From: Caulobacterales bacterium
GTDB taxonomy: Bacteria; Pseudomonadota; Alphaproteobacteria; Caulobacterales; Caulobacteraceae
Direction of reading: 5' to 3'
Assembly (NCBI GenBank): GCA_019510435.1
Contig: JAEKKJ010000007.1
Coordinates: 1 to 64,000, forward strand
DNA: 64,000 nucleotides
The translations under genes and the position numbers were made by a program. This document shows positions 51,944 to 60,723 of this stretch, one piece after another (positions within the stretch are counted from its first letter, which is position 1; every line of letters begins with the position of its first letter). The notes beneath the pieces were generated by a model. It saw only the letters and a list, made by a program, of their open reading frames with translations, did not search any database and was not told the DNA's origin.

Positions 51944-52471
51944 ATGCAGACCAAGGGCATCAACCACCTGGCGCTGGTGTGCCGGGACATGGCCGAGACG
52001 GTGGACTTCTACACCGGCGCGCTCGGCATGCCGCTGGTGAAGACCGTGGCCCTGCCGGATGGCGGCCAGCACTTCTTCTTCGACTGCGGGGGCGGGGCGC
52101 TCCTGGCCTTCTTCTGGTGGCCCGACAGCCCGGCCGCCGCGCCCGGGATCGCCTCGGTGGCCGACTTCCCGGCCAAGCCGAAGTCGGCGGTGGGCTCGAT
52201 GAACCACGTGGCCTTCCACATGGACGAAGACCAACTGGAGCCCTCGATCGCCAGGCTGAAGGCCGCCGGGGTGCACGTCTCCGCCCCGGTAGTGGTGAAC
52301 CACGACGACAGCCCCGCCGGCGTGGCGCGGGAACGGCACGAAGGAGTGTGGATCCGCTCGGTCTACTTCCGCGACCCGAACGGCATCATGCTGGAGTTCG
52401 CCGCCACCCTGCGCGACTTCCACGCCGGCGATGTCGCCCACGCCCCCGCCCGCGCCGTGGAGCGCGCCTGA
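51944..52471 (+). CDS. VOC (glyoxalase/bleomycin resistance) family protein
   Basis: The 175-aa protein has two VOC beta-alpha-beta modules. GINHLALVCRDMAETVDFYTGALG carries the first metal His, NHVAFHMDED the second module, and SVYFRDPNGIMLEFAAT the last metal Glu. This is the layout of glyoxalase I-like or ring-cleavage-like enzymes; substrate unknown. AGGGAGGACCC precedes the ATG. It overlaps the next gene as TGATG. Confidence 0.9.
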   Translation: MQTKGINHLALVCRDMAETVDFYTGALGMPLVKTVALPDGGQHFFFDCGGGALLAFFWWPDSPAAAPGIASVADFPAKPKSAVGSMNHVAFHMDEDQLEPSIARLKAAGVHVSAPVVVNHDDSPAGVARERHEGVWIRSVYFRDPNGIMLEFAATLRDFHAGDVAHAPARAVERA

Positions 52472-53112
52472 TGGCGCCGCGCCTGCGCCAGGTCACCCGG
52501 GCCGAGGCCGACACCGATGTGGTGCGCAAGACCTACGACCTCCTGTTCGGCGACCGCGACCCGGTGGCCGAGCCCGGCACGACCACCGGCACGCGCGGCG
52601 ACTGGTGGACCGTGTTCGCCCTGGTCCCGGACTGCCTGGACCACTGCAACCGCGGCTTCGCCTTCTACCGCAACCCCCGGCGCAAGCTGGACCCGGTGCT
52701 GCGCGAGCTGGCCCAGACCCGGGCGGGCTGGGCCAAGGCCAGCCAGTTCGTGTTCTCCCAGCACTGCAAGTCGCTGCGCGGCCTGGGCGTCGCCGAGGAC
52801 AAGATTGGCGCTGTGCCGCACTGGCAGGTCGCGACCTGCTTCGATGCGCGGGAGCGGGCCGTCCTGGGCTACGCCGACTGCCTGGTGCTGCAGGCCGGAC
52901 GCACGCCGGACGCGGTGTTCGACACGCTGAAGACCTTCCTCTCAGACGAGGAGATCCTGGAGCTGACCTACATCACGTGCCTCTATGACATGCACGCGGT
53001 GATGACCAAGGCGCTCAGCCTGGAGTGGGACGACCGCCCGGACCCCATCGTCGAGGTGGCCAGCCCGGAAGGCTTCAGCGCCCGCGACTTCCTGGACGTC
53101 GGGCGGCGGTAG
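52471..53112 (+). CDS. Carboxymuconolactone decarboxylase/AhpD-like protein
   Basis: The 213-aa, all-helical product has LDPVLRELAQTRAGWAKASQFVFSQHCKSL, corresponding to the CMD core. AhpD proteins have a CxxC pair there; here the motif is SQHCKSL, with one Cys kept next to His. Such proteins act as peroxidase partners or decarboxylases, and loss of the first Cys argues against classical AhpD activity. The start ATG 52471 overlaps the VOC gene stop. The three-gene set suggests a small aromatic or lactone catabolic unit, which is inferred. Confidence 0.78.
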   Translation: MAPRLRQVTRAEADTDVVRKTYDLLFGDRDPVAEPGTTTGTRGDWWTVFALVPDCLDHCNRGFAFYRNPRRKLDPVLRELAQTRAGWAKASQFVFSQHCKSLRGLGVAEDKIGAVPHWQVATCFDARERAVLGYADCLVLQAGRTPDAVFDTLKTFLSDEEILELTYITCLYDMHAVMTKALSLEWDDRPDPIVEVASPEGFSARDFLDVGRR

Positions 53113-53160
53113 GGCCGCAGGCATGGGTGCGCAGCGGCCGTTCGCGGGGTCTTCGCCGCT

Positions 53161-54402
53161 CTACCCGGCCGGCGGACGCGTCGGACGCGGCGATGGCGAC
53201 ACGCCGATCGGCCCCGAGGCTGACGCTGTCCGCCGGAGCCGCGCGACCACGCCGCCGAGGCCGAGATCGAACCGGCGCGGCGACGCCTCGTGGGGCAGCG
53301 GCTGCGCTGCGGCGGACAGCATCCAGTTCCGGACCGCGACGGCCGACAGGATCGTCCAGGCGGGATAGGCCAGGCTGAGGCCGCGCAACTCGCCCTTGAA
53401 GCCCAGCGCCAGGAACAGCGGGATGTTCACAGCAAGCGCCAGCGCCGCATGCTGGCGCACAGCCGGTGAGGCGCTGCGCCAGCCAGAGATCCCGAGGATG
53501 AGGACCAGCCCGAGGAACAGCGGACTATAGGGCGAGAACAGGAGCAGGCCGTAGGTCTTCTCCACGCCGAGCAGCGTGCGCGGGTCGAGGTACCAGCGAA
53601 GGTTCTCGAACAGGTGGACCTCGGCCTCGACCCCAGGATTGCCGTAGTAGAAGCTTCGGACGAGAGCGTGCGCCAGGGCCGCGCCGATCATGAGGGCGCA
53701 GGTGAGGACCGCCGTCGTCGTCGTGGTCTTCATCCTCTGGCGAACGAAGGGGAGGAGCGTCGGCAGGAACAGGACCATGGTTTCCTTGTTCACGGCGCCG
53801 ATCACCGCCGCGGCCGCCAGCAACGGGAACCAGCCCCGCACCGCCGCATAGGTGGCCACCGCCAGGAACATGACCTCGGTCGTGTCGTAGAAATAGCCGC
53901 CGCCGCTCATCAGTATGGGCATCGCCAGGGCGAGGATGGCGCTGGCGGCCGCGCCCGGTCCCCGGCCGGTGTAGTGCGCGCCCAGCGCGGCCATGGCCAG
54001 GACGGCGACGTACCACTCCAGGAATGTCAAATAATACAACAGGTTATACCGGACGAAGGTGGCGGGCGGCGCGATCGCGATCCGGTCCGGCCCGATCTTG
54101 GAGTGGCCGGATGTGGTGATGCTGCGTTGGCGCAGAGCCGCCATCGTCGGCGGGGGCGTCACCTCGACGACCGCATTGGCGATCCAGGGGTTGAGGGCTC
54201 GGTAAACGAACGGCCGATAGGCCGTACCGGCCAGCATCGCCTCGACGCCAAATCGCTTGGCGCCGTCGCGAAAGCCCCACTTCTCGTAGGCGCCGTGGAA
54301 CGAGGCGGCGGCCACCAGCAGCATCACCGTCAGGTAGGCCACGACCCCAGCGAGCCGCGCCCAGCGGGACGCGCCCAGCGCGCCCGACACAAGCTTTGGC
54401 AT
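53161..54402 (-). CDS. Polytopic membrane protein, unknown function
   Basis: The 413-aa product has about ten hydrophobic helices and an early polar loop (RPFVYRALNPWIANAVVEV) that faces out in GT-C-like enzymes. NKETMVLFLPTLLPFVRQ and GELRGLSLAYPAWTILSAV are notable segments. The last 40 residues are basic and Ser/Pro-rich. I cannot assign a family; EpsG- or GT-C-like glycan enzymes are possible. It is convergent with the CMD-like gene and followed by the cys operon on the same strand. Confidence 0.6.
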   Translation of the reverse strand: MPKLVSGALGASRWARLAGVVAYLTVMLLVAAASFHGAYEKWGFRDGAKRFGVEAMLAGTAYRPFVYRALNPWIANAVVEVTPPPTMAALRQRSITTSGHSKIGPDRIAIAPPATFVRYNLLYYLTFLEWYVAVLAMAALGAHYTGRGPGAAASAILALAMPILMSGGGYFYDTTEVMFLAVATYAAVRGWFPLLAAAAVIGAVNKETMVLFLPTLLPFVRQRMKTTTTTAVLTCALMIGAALAHALVRSFYYGNPGVEAEVHLFENLRWYLDPRTLLGVEKTYGLLLFSPYSPLFLGLVLILGISGWRSASPAVRQHAALALAVNIPLFLALGFKGELRGLSLAYPAWTILSAVAVRNWMLSAAAQPLPHEASPRRFDLGLGGVVARLRRTASASGPIGVSPSPRPTRPPAG

Positions 54403-54495
54403 TCGAACCCACCCCGCAGAGTGGAATGCAAGCTAGGCTGAATCTTATGTCGAGAGCCAGACATAAGAACGGCGTTCTCTTTTGTCGGGCCGGGC

Positions 54496-56403
54496 TTAGA
54501 TCCCGGGATCGAATCCGCCGCCTTCCAGCCAGGCGAAGATCTGCTCGGCGGCCTGCTCCGGCGTCAGGGCCGTGGTGTCGATGCGGATCTCGGGGTTCTC
54601 CGGCGCCTCGTAGGGGCTGTCGATGCCGGTGAAGTTCTTCAGCTGGCCGGCCCGGGCCTTGGCGTAGAGGCCCTTCACGTCGCGCTTCTCGGCCTCGCCG
54701 AGGGGCGTGTCGACGAACACTTCCACGAACTCGCGCTCGCCCATCAGCTCCCGCGCCATGGCCCGCTCGGCGCGGAACGGAGAGATGAAGGACACCAGCA
54801 CGATCAGGCCCGCGTCCACCATCAGCTTGGAGACCTCGGCGACGCGCCGGATGTTCTCGACCCGGTCCTCCTCGGTGAAGCCGAGGTCGCGGTTCAGGCC
54901 ATGGCGGACGTTGTCGCCGTCCAGCAGGTAGGTGTGGCGGCCCTCGGCGTGCAGGCGCTTCTCCACCAGGTTGGCGATGGTGGACTTGCCGGCGCCGGAA
55001 AGCCCGGTGAACCAGACCACGCGCGCCTTCTGGCCCTTGGCGGCCGAGCGGGCGGCCTTGTCCACGTCCAGCGCCTGCCAGTGGATGTTCTGGCTGCGGC
55101 GCAGGGCGAAATGCAGCATGCCGGCGCCGACCGTGCGGTTGGAAAGCCGGTCGATGAGGATGAAGCCGCCCAGGTCCTTGTTCTCGGCATAGGGGTCGAA
55201 GGCGACCGGGGCCGAGAGCGACAGGTTGCAGACCCCGATCTCGTTCAGCTCCAGCCGCGTGGCGGCCAGCTTCTCGAGGGTGTTGACGTTGATCTTGTGC
55301 TTGGGCTCGGCGACCTGGGCGGTCACGGTGCGCGCGCCCAGCTTCATCAGATAGGGCCGCCCGGGCAGCAGGGGCTCGTCGTCGAACCAGACGACGGTGG
55401 ATTCGAACTGGTCGGCCACCTCGGGCGGCTGGGCGGCCGCGGCCAGCACGTCACCGCGCGAGACGTCGATCTCGTCCTTCAGGGTGAGGGTCACGGACTG
55501 GCCGGCCACCGCCTGGGACAGGTCGCCCCGGAAGGTGACGATGCGCTCGACCGTGCTCTCGCGGCCCGAGGGCAGGGCCTTCAGCTTGTCGCCGGGCTTG
55601 ACCACGCCCGACGCGATCAGGCCCGAGAAGCCGCGGAAGTCCAGGTTCGGCCGGTTCACCCACTGCACCGGCATGCGGAACGGCCGCGCCTGCAGGTCGT
55701 CCTCGACCGGCGCGTCCTCCAGCCAGCGCATCAGCGGCGGGCCGTCATACCAGGGGGCGTGCGGGCTGGGCTCGGTGATGTTGTCGCCCTTCAGGGCGGA
55801 CATCGGGATGGCGGTGAAGTCCTTGATGCCGATCTGGGCGGCGAAGTCGTGGTAGTCGGCCAGGATCTGGTCGAACACCTCCTGCGACCAGCCCACCAGG
55901 TCCATCTTGTTGATCGCCAGCACCACGTGGCGGATGCCCAGCAGGCTCACCAGGTAGCTGTGGCGGCGCGTCTGGGTCAGGACGCCCTTGCGCGCATCGA
56001 TCAGGATCACGGCGGCGTCGGCGGTCGAGGCGCCGGTGACCATGTTGCGGGTGTACTGCTCGTGGCCGGGGGTGTCGGCGACGATGAACTTGCGCTTGTC
56101 GGTGGAGAAGAAGCGGTAGGCGACGTCGATGGTGATGCCCTGCTCGCGCTCGGCGGCGAGGCCATCCACCAGGAGCGCGAAGTCGATCTCGCCGCCCTGC
56201 GTGCCGACCTTCTTGGAGTCCGCCTCGAGGGCCGCCAGCTGGTCCTCGAAGATCATCTTGGAGTCATAGAGCAGCCGGCCGATCAGGGTCGACTTGCCGT
56301 CGTCCACCGAGCCGCAGGTCAGAAACCGCAGCAGCGACTTGTGCTCGTGCTGGTGCAGGTAGGCGTCGATGTCCTCGGCGATGAGGGCGCTCTGGTGGGC
56401 CAT
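54496..56403 (-). CDS. cysNC: Bifunctional sulfate adenylyltransferase subunit 1 / APS kinase (CysN-CysC)
   Basis: CysN is the GTPase subunit of ATP sulfurylase, and CysC phosphorylates APS to PAPS. The 635-aa fusion begins with GTPase motifs [17 protein letters not shown] (G1), [11 protein letters not shown] (G3) and NKMDLV (G4), followed by EF-Tu-like barrels. From about residue 440 the APS kinase domain appears: [20 protein letters not shown] (Walker A) and [23 protein letters not shown]. The fused NodQ-like form is common in Alphaproteobacteria. It lies 61 bp downstream of cysD, with a family-1 hairpin between. Confidence 0.96.
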   Translation of the reverse strand: MAHQSALIAEDIDAYLHQHEHKSLLRFLTCGSVDDGKSTLIGRLLYDSKMIFEDQLAALEADSKKVGTQGGEIDFALLVDGLAAEREQGITIDVAYRFFSTDKRKFIVADTPGHEQYTRNMVTGASTADAAVILIDARKGVLTQTRRHSYLVSLLGIRHVVLAINKMDLVGWSQEVFDQILADYHDFAAQIGIKDFTAIPMSALKGDNITEPSPHAPWYDGPPLMRWLEDAPVEDDLQARPFRMPVQWVNRPNLDFRGFSGLIASGVVKPGDKLKALPSGRESTVERIVTFRGDLSQAVAGQSVTLTLKDEIDVSRGDVLAAAAQPPEVADQFESTVVWFDDEPLLPGRPYLMKLGARTVTAQVAEPKHKINVNTLEKLAATRLELNEIGVCNLSLSAPVAFDPYAENKDLGGFILIDRLSNRTVGAGMLHFALRRSQNIHWQALDVDKAARSAAKGQKARVVWFTGLSGAGKSTIANLVEKRLHAEGRHTYLLDGDNVRHGLNRDLGFTEEDRVENIRRVAEVSKLMVDAGLIVLVSFISPFRAERAMARELMGEREFVEVFVDTPLGEAEKRDVKGLYAKARAGQLKNFTGIDSPYEAPENPEIRIDTTALTPEQAAEQIFAWLEGGGFDPGI

Positions 56404-56405
56404 TA

Positions 56406-56434
56406 GTTCCTCTCCTGCGAAGCGGGAGAGGAAC
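56406..56434. repeat. Lone family-1 hairpin within the cysD-cysNC gap
   Basis: GTTCCTCTCC-TGCGAAGC-GGGAGAGGAAC is a 10-bp-arm palindrome, matching the core of the DUF559 flanks but lacking the GGTGGAGAGGG arm. It lies 2 bp upstream of the cysNC start codon and could affect its translation. Confidence 0.82.
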
Positions 56435-56464
56435 GAGGGGCGGCGACTGCGAACGGCGCGGCCA

Positions 56465-57421
56465 TCAGAAATACCCCTCCTGCTTCTTCTTCTCCATGGA
56501 GGCGGCCTGGTCGTGGTCGATCTTGCGGCCCTGGCGCTCGCTCGTGGTGGTGAGCAGCATCTCCTGGATGATCTCGGGCAGGGTCGTGGCGGTGCTCTCC
56601 ACGGCGCCGGTCAGCGGGTAGCAGCCGAGGGTGCGGAAGCGGACCGACTTCATCATCGGGGTCTCGCCCGGGTTCAGCGGCATCCGCTCGTCGTCGACCA
56701 TGATCAGGGCGCCGTCGCGCTCCACCACCGGCCGCACGTCCGAGAAATAGAGCGGCACGATCGGGATCTGCTCCAGATGGATGTATTGCCAGATGTCCAG
56801 CTCGGTCCAGTTGGAGATCGGGAACACCCGGATGCTCTCGCCGGGGTTCTTGCGGGCGTTGTAGAGGCGCCAGAGCTCCGGCCGCTGGTTCTTGGGGTCC
56901 CAGCGGTGCTGGGCCGAGCGGAACGAGAAGATGCGCTCCTTGGCGCGGGACTTCTCCTCGTCGCGCCTTGCGCCCCCAAAGGCGGCGTCAAAGCCATATT
57001 TATCCAGCGCCTGCTTCAGGCCCTCGGTCTTCCAGATGTCGGTGTGGACGGCGCTGCCGTGGTCGAACGGGTTGATGTTGCGCGCCACGGCGTCGGGGTT
57101 CTTGTGCACCAGCAGCTCGAAGCCGAGCTCTTGGGCCATGCGCTCGCGCATCTCGTACATCGCCCGGAACTTCCAGGTCGTGTCCACGTGCAGCAGCGGG
57201 AAGGGCGGCTTGGACGGATAGAAGGCCTTGGCCGCCAGGTGCAGCATCACGGCCGAGTCCTTGCCGATGGAATACAGCATCACCGGCCGCTCGCACTCGG
57301 CCACCACCTCGCGCAGGATGTGGATGCTCTCGGCCTCCAGGCGCTGCAGGTGGGTGAGGGTCTGGGCGGACAAGGCGCCTTCCGGGCTGGCGGGGCGGGT
57401 CAGGACGGGATCACCGAGCAC
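56465..57421 (-). CDS. cysD: Sulfate adenylyltransferase subunit 2 CysD
   Basis: CysD adenylates sulfate in the cytoplasm. The 318-aa protein has the PP-loop [18 protein letters not shown] and [20 protein letters not shown], a CysD hallmark. [15 protein letters not shown] and [15 protein letters not shown] complete the family pattern. GTG 57421 is the start; an internal ATG is not at the family's usual position. It heads the cysD-cysNC operon. The 289 bp upstream separate it from a divergent MFS gene and probably contain both promoters. Confidence 0.96.
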   Translation of the reverse strand: MLGDPVLTRPASPEGALSAQTLTHLQRLEAESIHILREVVAECERPVMLYSIGKDSAVMLHLAAKAFYPSKPPFPLLHVDTTWKFRAMYEMRERMAQELGFELLVHKNPDAVARNINPFDHGSAVHTDIWKTEGLKQALDKYGFDAAFGGARRDEEKSRAKERIFSFRSAQHRWDPKNQRPELWRLYNARKNPGESIRVFPISNWTELDIWQYIHLEQIPIVPLYFSDVRPVVERDGALIMVDDERMPLNPGETPMMKSVRFRTLGCYPLTGAVESTATTLPEIIQEMLLTTTSERQGRKIDHDQAASMEKKKQEGYF

Positions 57422-57710
57422 TGCGGCTGGACCTTACATCAAACGGATCTGGACCCGCACGCAAACGGCGGGCGGGGCGGCCCCGGCCCTGGAGTTAGCG
57501 GCGGCGCCCCGGCGCGGCAAGGCGATCGGCCCCCAGTTATTCTCACGTCCGCCACAGGGGATTTGGGCGGCCGCGCCGCGCTACAGCCCTGAAACGCAAT
57601 GCGGCTTGGCGCTCGAAGGGGCGCATGCCACAACGGCAGGGACGGAAACGCATACCCGTTTTTCGAGCCGGAACACCGGCCGGGCGGGCAGGTCTGGGGG
57701 CCTTGGGGTC

Positions 57711-59024
57711 ATGAGTGTCGATGCGGCCGGGCGCGCCGGAAACGCTGGAAGCTCGAGGGCCTACCGCAACTTCGTCGTCTGGTTCCTGGCCCTCATCTAC
57801 ACGATGAACTTCCTGGACCGGCAGATCGTCTCGATCCTGGGCAAGCAGATCTCGCATGAGCTGCACCTGACCAAGACCGAGTTCGGCTTCCTGGGCGGCA
57901 CGACGTTCGCCCTGCTCTACACCACCTGCGGCATCGCGGTGGCCTACCTGGCCGACCGCGCCAACCGCGCCTGGATCATCGCCTTCGCCTGCGCGGTGTG
58001 GAGCCTGTTCACTGCGCTCTGCGGCACGGCGCAGACCTTCGCCCAGATCCTGCTGTTCCGCATGGGGGTTGGCTTCGGCGAGGCGGGCGGCTCGCCGCCG
58101 TCCTATTCGCTGATCTCCGATTATTTCCCCGCGCAGGACCGGGGCAAGGGGCTGGCGATCTACTCGCTGGGGGTGCCCCTGGGCTCGATGATCGGCGCCT
58201 TTGCGGGCGGCAAGATCGCGGTGGCCTACGGCTGGCGCAGCGCCTTCTTCGCCGTGGCCGCGCCGGGCATCGTGCTGGCGGTGCTGATGCTGCTGGTGGT
58301 GCGCGAGCCGAAGCGCGGCGGCCTGGATGTGGTGATCGACGGCGCTGCGCATCCGCCGCCGCCTTCGCTGGGCGTGGCCGTGGCCGGCTTCTTCGCCAAC
58401 CGCACCCTGGTGCTGACCGCCATCTCCAGCGGCCTCTCGGCCTTCGTGGGCTATGCGGGCCTGGTCTGGAACCCGCAGTTCCTCGAGAACGTCAAGCAGA
58501 TGAGCGAGGCCGACGTGGCCACCTGGTACGCGCTGGTGCTGGGCGTCACCGGGGTCATCGGCACCTATGGCGCCGGCTGGCTGGTGGACCGCCTGGGCCA
58601 GAAGGACCGGCGCTGGTTCGCCTGGGTCCCGGCCGTGGCCTTCGCCCTGTCGATCCCGTTCTGGATCGGGGTGCTGTGGGCGCCGACCTGGCAGCTGGCC
58701 ATCCTGTTCATTGCCGGCCCGGCGCTGCTCAACAACATGTACCTGGCCCCGGCGCTGACGGTGGCCCAGAACGCCGTGCCGCCGGCGCGCCGCACCATCA
58801 CCGGGGCGATCCTGCTCTTCGTGCTGAACCTGGTGGGGCTGGGGGTGGGGCCGGTCTATGTGGGCCGCATCGCCGACGCCATGGAGGCCGAACATGGCGC
58901 CAACGCCCTGGCCTATGGCTATGCGGCGCTGCTGCCAGTGATCGGCCTGACGATCCTGGCCCACATCGCCGCGTCCTATTCGATCAGCCGCGACAGGCGC
59001 CTGGCCGCCATCCTCCCCGGCTGA
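57711..59024 (+). CDS. MFS transporter, spinster-like family
   Basis: The 437-aa protein has twelve hydrophobic segments. MNFLDRQIVSILGKQISHELHLTKTEFGFL is the opening typical of spinster-like MFS carriers. CGIAVAYLADRANRAWIIAFAC is loop 2-3, and FRMGVGFGEAGGSPPSYSLISDYFPAQDRGKGLAIYS the conserved core. Substrates of this group include lipids and organic acids; none can be named here. ATG 57711 follows TTGGGGTC. The 289-bp spacer to cysD holds no other gene I can support. Confidence 0.87.
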   Translation: MSVDAAGRAGNAGSSRAYRNFVVWFLALIYTMNFLDRQIVSILGKQISHELHLTKTEFGFLGGTTFALLYTTCGIAVAYLADRANRAWIIAFACAVWSLFTALCGTAQTFAQILLFRMGVGFGEAGGSPPSYSLISDYFPAQDRGKGLAIYSLGVPLGSMIGAFAGGKIAVAYGWRSAFFAVAAPGIVLAVLMLLVVREPKRGGLDVVIDGAAHPPPPSLGVAVAGFFANRTLVLTAISSGLSAFVGYAGLVWNPQFLENVKQMSEADVATWYALVLGVTGVIGTYGAGWLVDRLGQKDRRWFAWVPAVAFALSIPFWIGVLWAPTWQLAILFIAGPALLNNMYLAPALTVAQNAVPPARRTITGAILLFVLNLVGLGVGPVYVGRIADAMEAEHGANALAYGYAALLPVIGLTILAHIAASYSISRDRRLAAILPG

Positions 59025-59206
59025 GCCCATTTTTCGAGCGGTCGCAGCTAACAAGCGTCATATATTTCGGGCGAGCTTCCGTATCATTGTGGCGTAAAGC
59101 ACCGTGGTTCGGCGCTCGGCTTGCCGCGGGCGGGCCATCGCTTTGCGGCGTGCATGGTTCTTGCAGCCTTGAGCAGGGCCACTGAGAACGGGATCGGGCT
59201 GGGACA

Positions 59207-60214
59207 ATGACTCTGATGAATGCGTCGGTGCTTTCGCGTGACGCGGCCGAGACGCCGCGACCGCAGTCGATGACTGCGCACGCGCCGCGGATCGCCGTCC
59301 TGGTGCCCTGCTACAACGAAGCGCCCTCGATCGCGAAGGTCGTGGCCGACTTCCGCGCGGCCCTGCCGCAGGCCGACATCTACGTCTACGACAACAATTC
59401 CAGCGACGACACCGTGGCCATCGCAACGGCGGCCGGCGCCATCGTCCGCACCGAGCGGCGCCAGGGGAAGGGCAATGTCGTCCGGCGCATGTTCGCCGAC
59501 ATCGACGCCGACCTGTACGTCATGGTGGACGGCGACGACACCTACGAGGCGGCCGCTGCGCCGCGGCTGGTGGCCGAGCTGATCAACAACCAGCTCGACA
59601 TGGTGACCGGCGCGCGCAAGACCGCCTGGGAGCATTACCGCCGGGGCCACCGCTTCGGGAACGTGCTCCTGACCACCCTCGTCACCATGGTGTTCGGCCG
59701 GCAGACTGAGGATCTCCTGTCGGGTTACCGGGTGTTCTCGCGCCGGTTCGTCAAGAGCTTCCCGCTGCTCACGACCGGCTTCGAGATCGAGACGGAGCTG
59801 ACGGTCCACGCCCTGGACATGCGCATGCCGATCGGCGAGCTCGAAACCGCCTACAGCGACCGGGCGGAGGGGTCCTTCTCCAAGCTGTCCACCTTCAAGG
59901 ACGGCTTCCGAATCCTGGCGCTGATCGGGGTGCTCATCAAGGAAGAGCGTCCGCTGGCGTTCTTCGGGCTGGTCTCGGCCGTGATGGCGCTGCTCGCCAT
60001 CGCGCTCGCCCTGCCGATCATCTTCACCTACTACCAGACCGGCCTGGTCCCGAGGTTCCCGACCGCCATCCTGGCCACCGGCCTGATGATCCTCTCCGTG
60101 CTGTCCGGCGCGTGCGGCCTGATCCTCGACACGGTCACCCACGGCCGGCGTGAGGCCAAGCGCCTGCGCTATCTCGAATATCCGGCGCCGATCTTCGATC
60201 CGATCTCGCTCTGA
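59207..60214 (+). CDS. GT2 glycosyltransferase, DPM-like, with C-terminal membrane helices
   Basis: The 335-aa protein has a GT-A fold like dolichol-/polyprenyl-phosphate sugar transferases. IAVLVPCYNEAPSIAKVV is the start of the domain, and YVMVDGDDTYEAAAAPRL holds the DxD metal motif. TEDLLSGYRVFSRRFVKSFPLL is followed by the ETELTVHAL acceptor-side motif. Two or three membrane helices follow (LAFFGLVSAVMALLAIALALPII, AILATGLMILSVLSGACGLIL). It probably charges a polyprenyl-phosphate with a sugar. GtrA follows after 11 bp. Confidence 0.9.
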   Translation: MTLMNASVLSRDAAETPRPQSMTAHAPRIAVLVPCYNEAPSIAKVVADFRAALPQADIYVYDNNSSDDTVAIATAAGAIVRTERRQGKGNVVRRMFADIDADLYVMVDGDDTYEAAAAPRLVAELINNQLDMVTGARKTAWEHYRRGHRFGNVLLTTLVTMVFGRQTEDLLSGYRVFSRRFVKSFPLLTTGFEIETELTVHALDMRMPIGELETAYSDRAEGSFSKLSTFKDGFRILALIGVLIKEERPLAFFGLVSAVMALLAIALALPIIFTYYQTGLVPRFPTAILATGLMILSVLSGACGLILDTVTHGRREAKRLRYLEYPAPIFDPISL

Positions 60215-60225
60215 GACGCCTGGTC

Positions 60226-60663
60226 TTGTCTGCCCTGCGTCATCGCGCCGTAACCGGCGAGTTCATCCGTTTCGCGATCGTCGGTGCGGCGGGCGCCCTC
60301 GTCGACATGAGCGTGTTGGCGCTGGCGCTGAACGTGCTGATGGTCGGCCCCTATGCGGGGCGGCTGCTCTCTTACCTGGCGGCGGCGACGTTCACCTGGG
60401 CGGTGAACCGGAAGTTCACCTTCCGCGGCGGGACCCAGGCCTCGCTGTTCTCGCAATGGCTGCGGTACATCGTGATCAGCGCGGGCGGCGGCGTGGTCAA
60501 CCTCGGGGTCTTCAGCGCCATCGTCGCGGTGGGACGCGCCCACCTTGGCGAAGGCACGCTTGCGGCGACGCTGCTTCCTTACTTCGGCGTGGCCTGCGGG
60601 TCGGTCAGCGGCCTGATGGTGAACTTCCTCGCCACGAAGCGGCTGATCTTCCGGTCCTCCTAG
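60226..60663 (+). CDS. GtrA family membrane protein
   Basis: GtrA-like proteins are four-helix membrane proteins thought to move lipid-linked sugars across the inner membrane. The 145-aa product has the family pattern RFAIVGAAGALVDMSVLALAL, the central TFTWAVNRKFTF and the C-terminal VNFLATKRLIF. The start codon is probably TTG 60226, right after the GT2 gene. The pair with the DPM-like GT2 is the standard arrangement for lipid-linked sugar transfer. Confidence 0.88.
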   Translation: MSALRHRAVTGEFIRFAIVGAAGALVDMSVLALALNVLMVGPYAGRLLSYLAAATFTWAVNRKFTFRGGTQASLFSQWLRYIVISAGGGVVNLGVFSAIVAVGRAHLGEGTLAATLLPYFGVACGSVSGLMVNFLATKRLIFRSS

Positions 60664-60723
60664 CCCGACGGACGAGTCCGAAAACCGCGAGACTTTGGCG
60701 CCTCCCGCGCCCATCTTCCCGGC

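Noticed and set aside
53161..54402. Membrane protein as a third copy of the 16724/18240 paralogue family
   Set aside because: Although polytopic with a similar length, it lacks the RSNFGLEL, RRVGE and WFPDPW segments, so no common origin can be claimed.
57422..57710. Possible riboswitch or leader upstream of cysD
   Set aside because: I looked for SAM-type or similar conserved cores in the 289-bp gap and saw none; only promoter sequence can be assumed.
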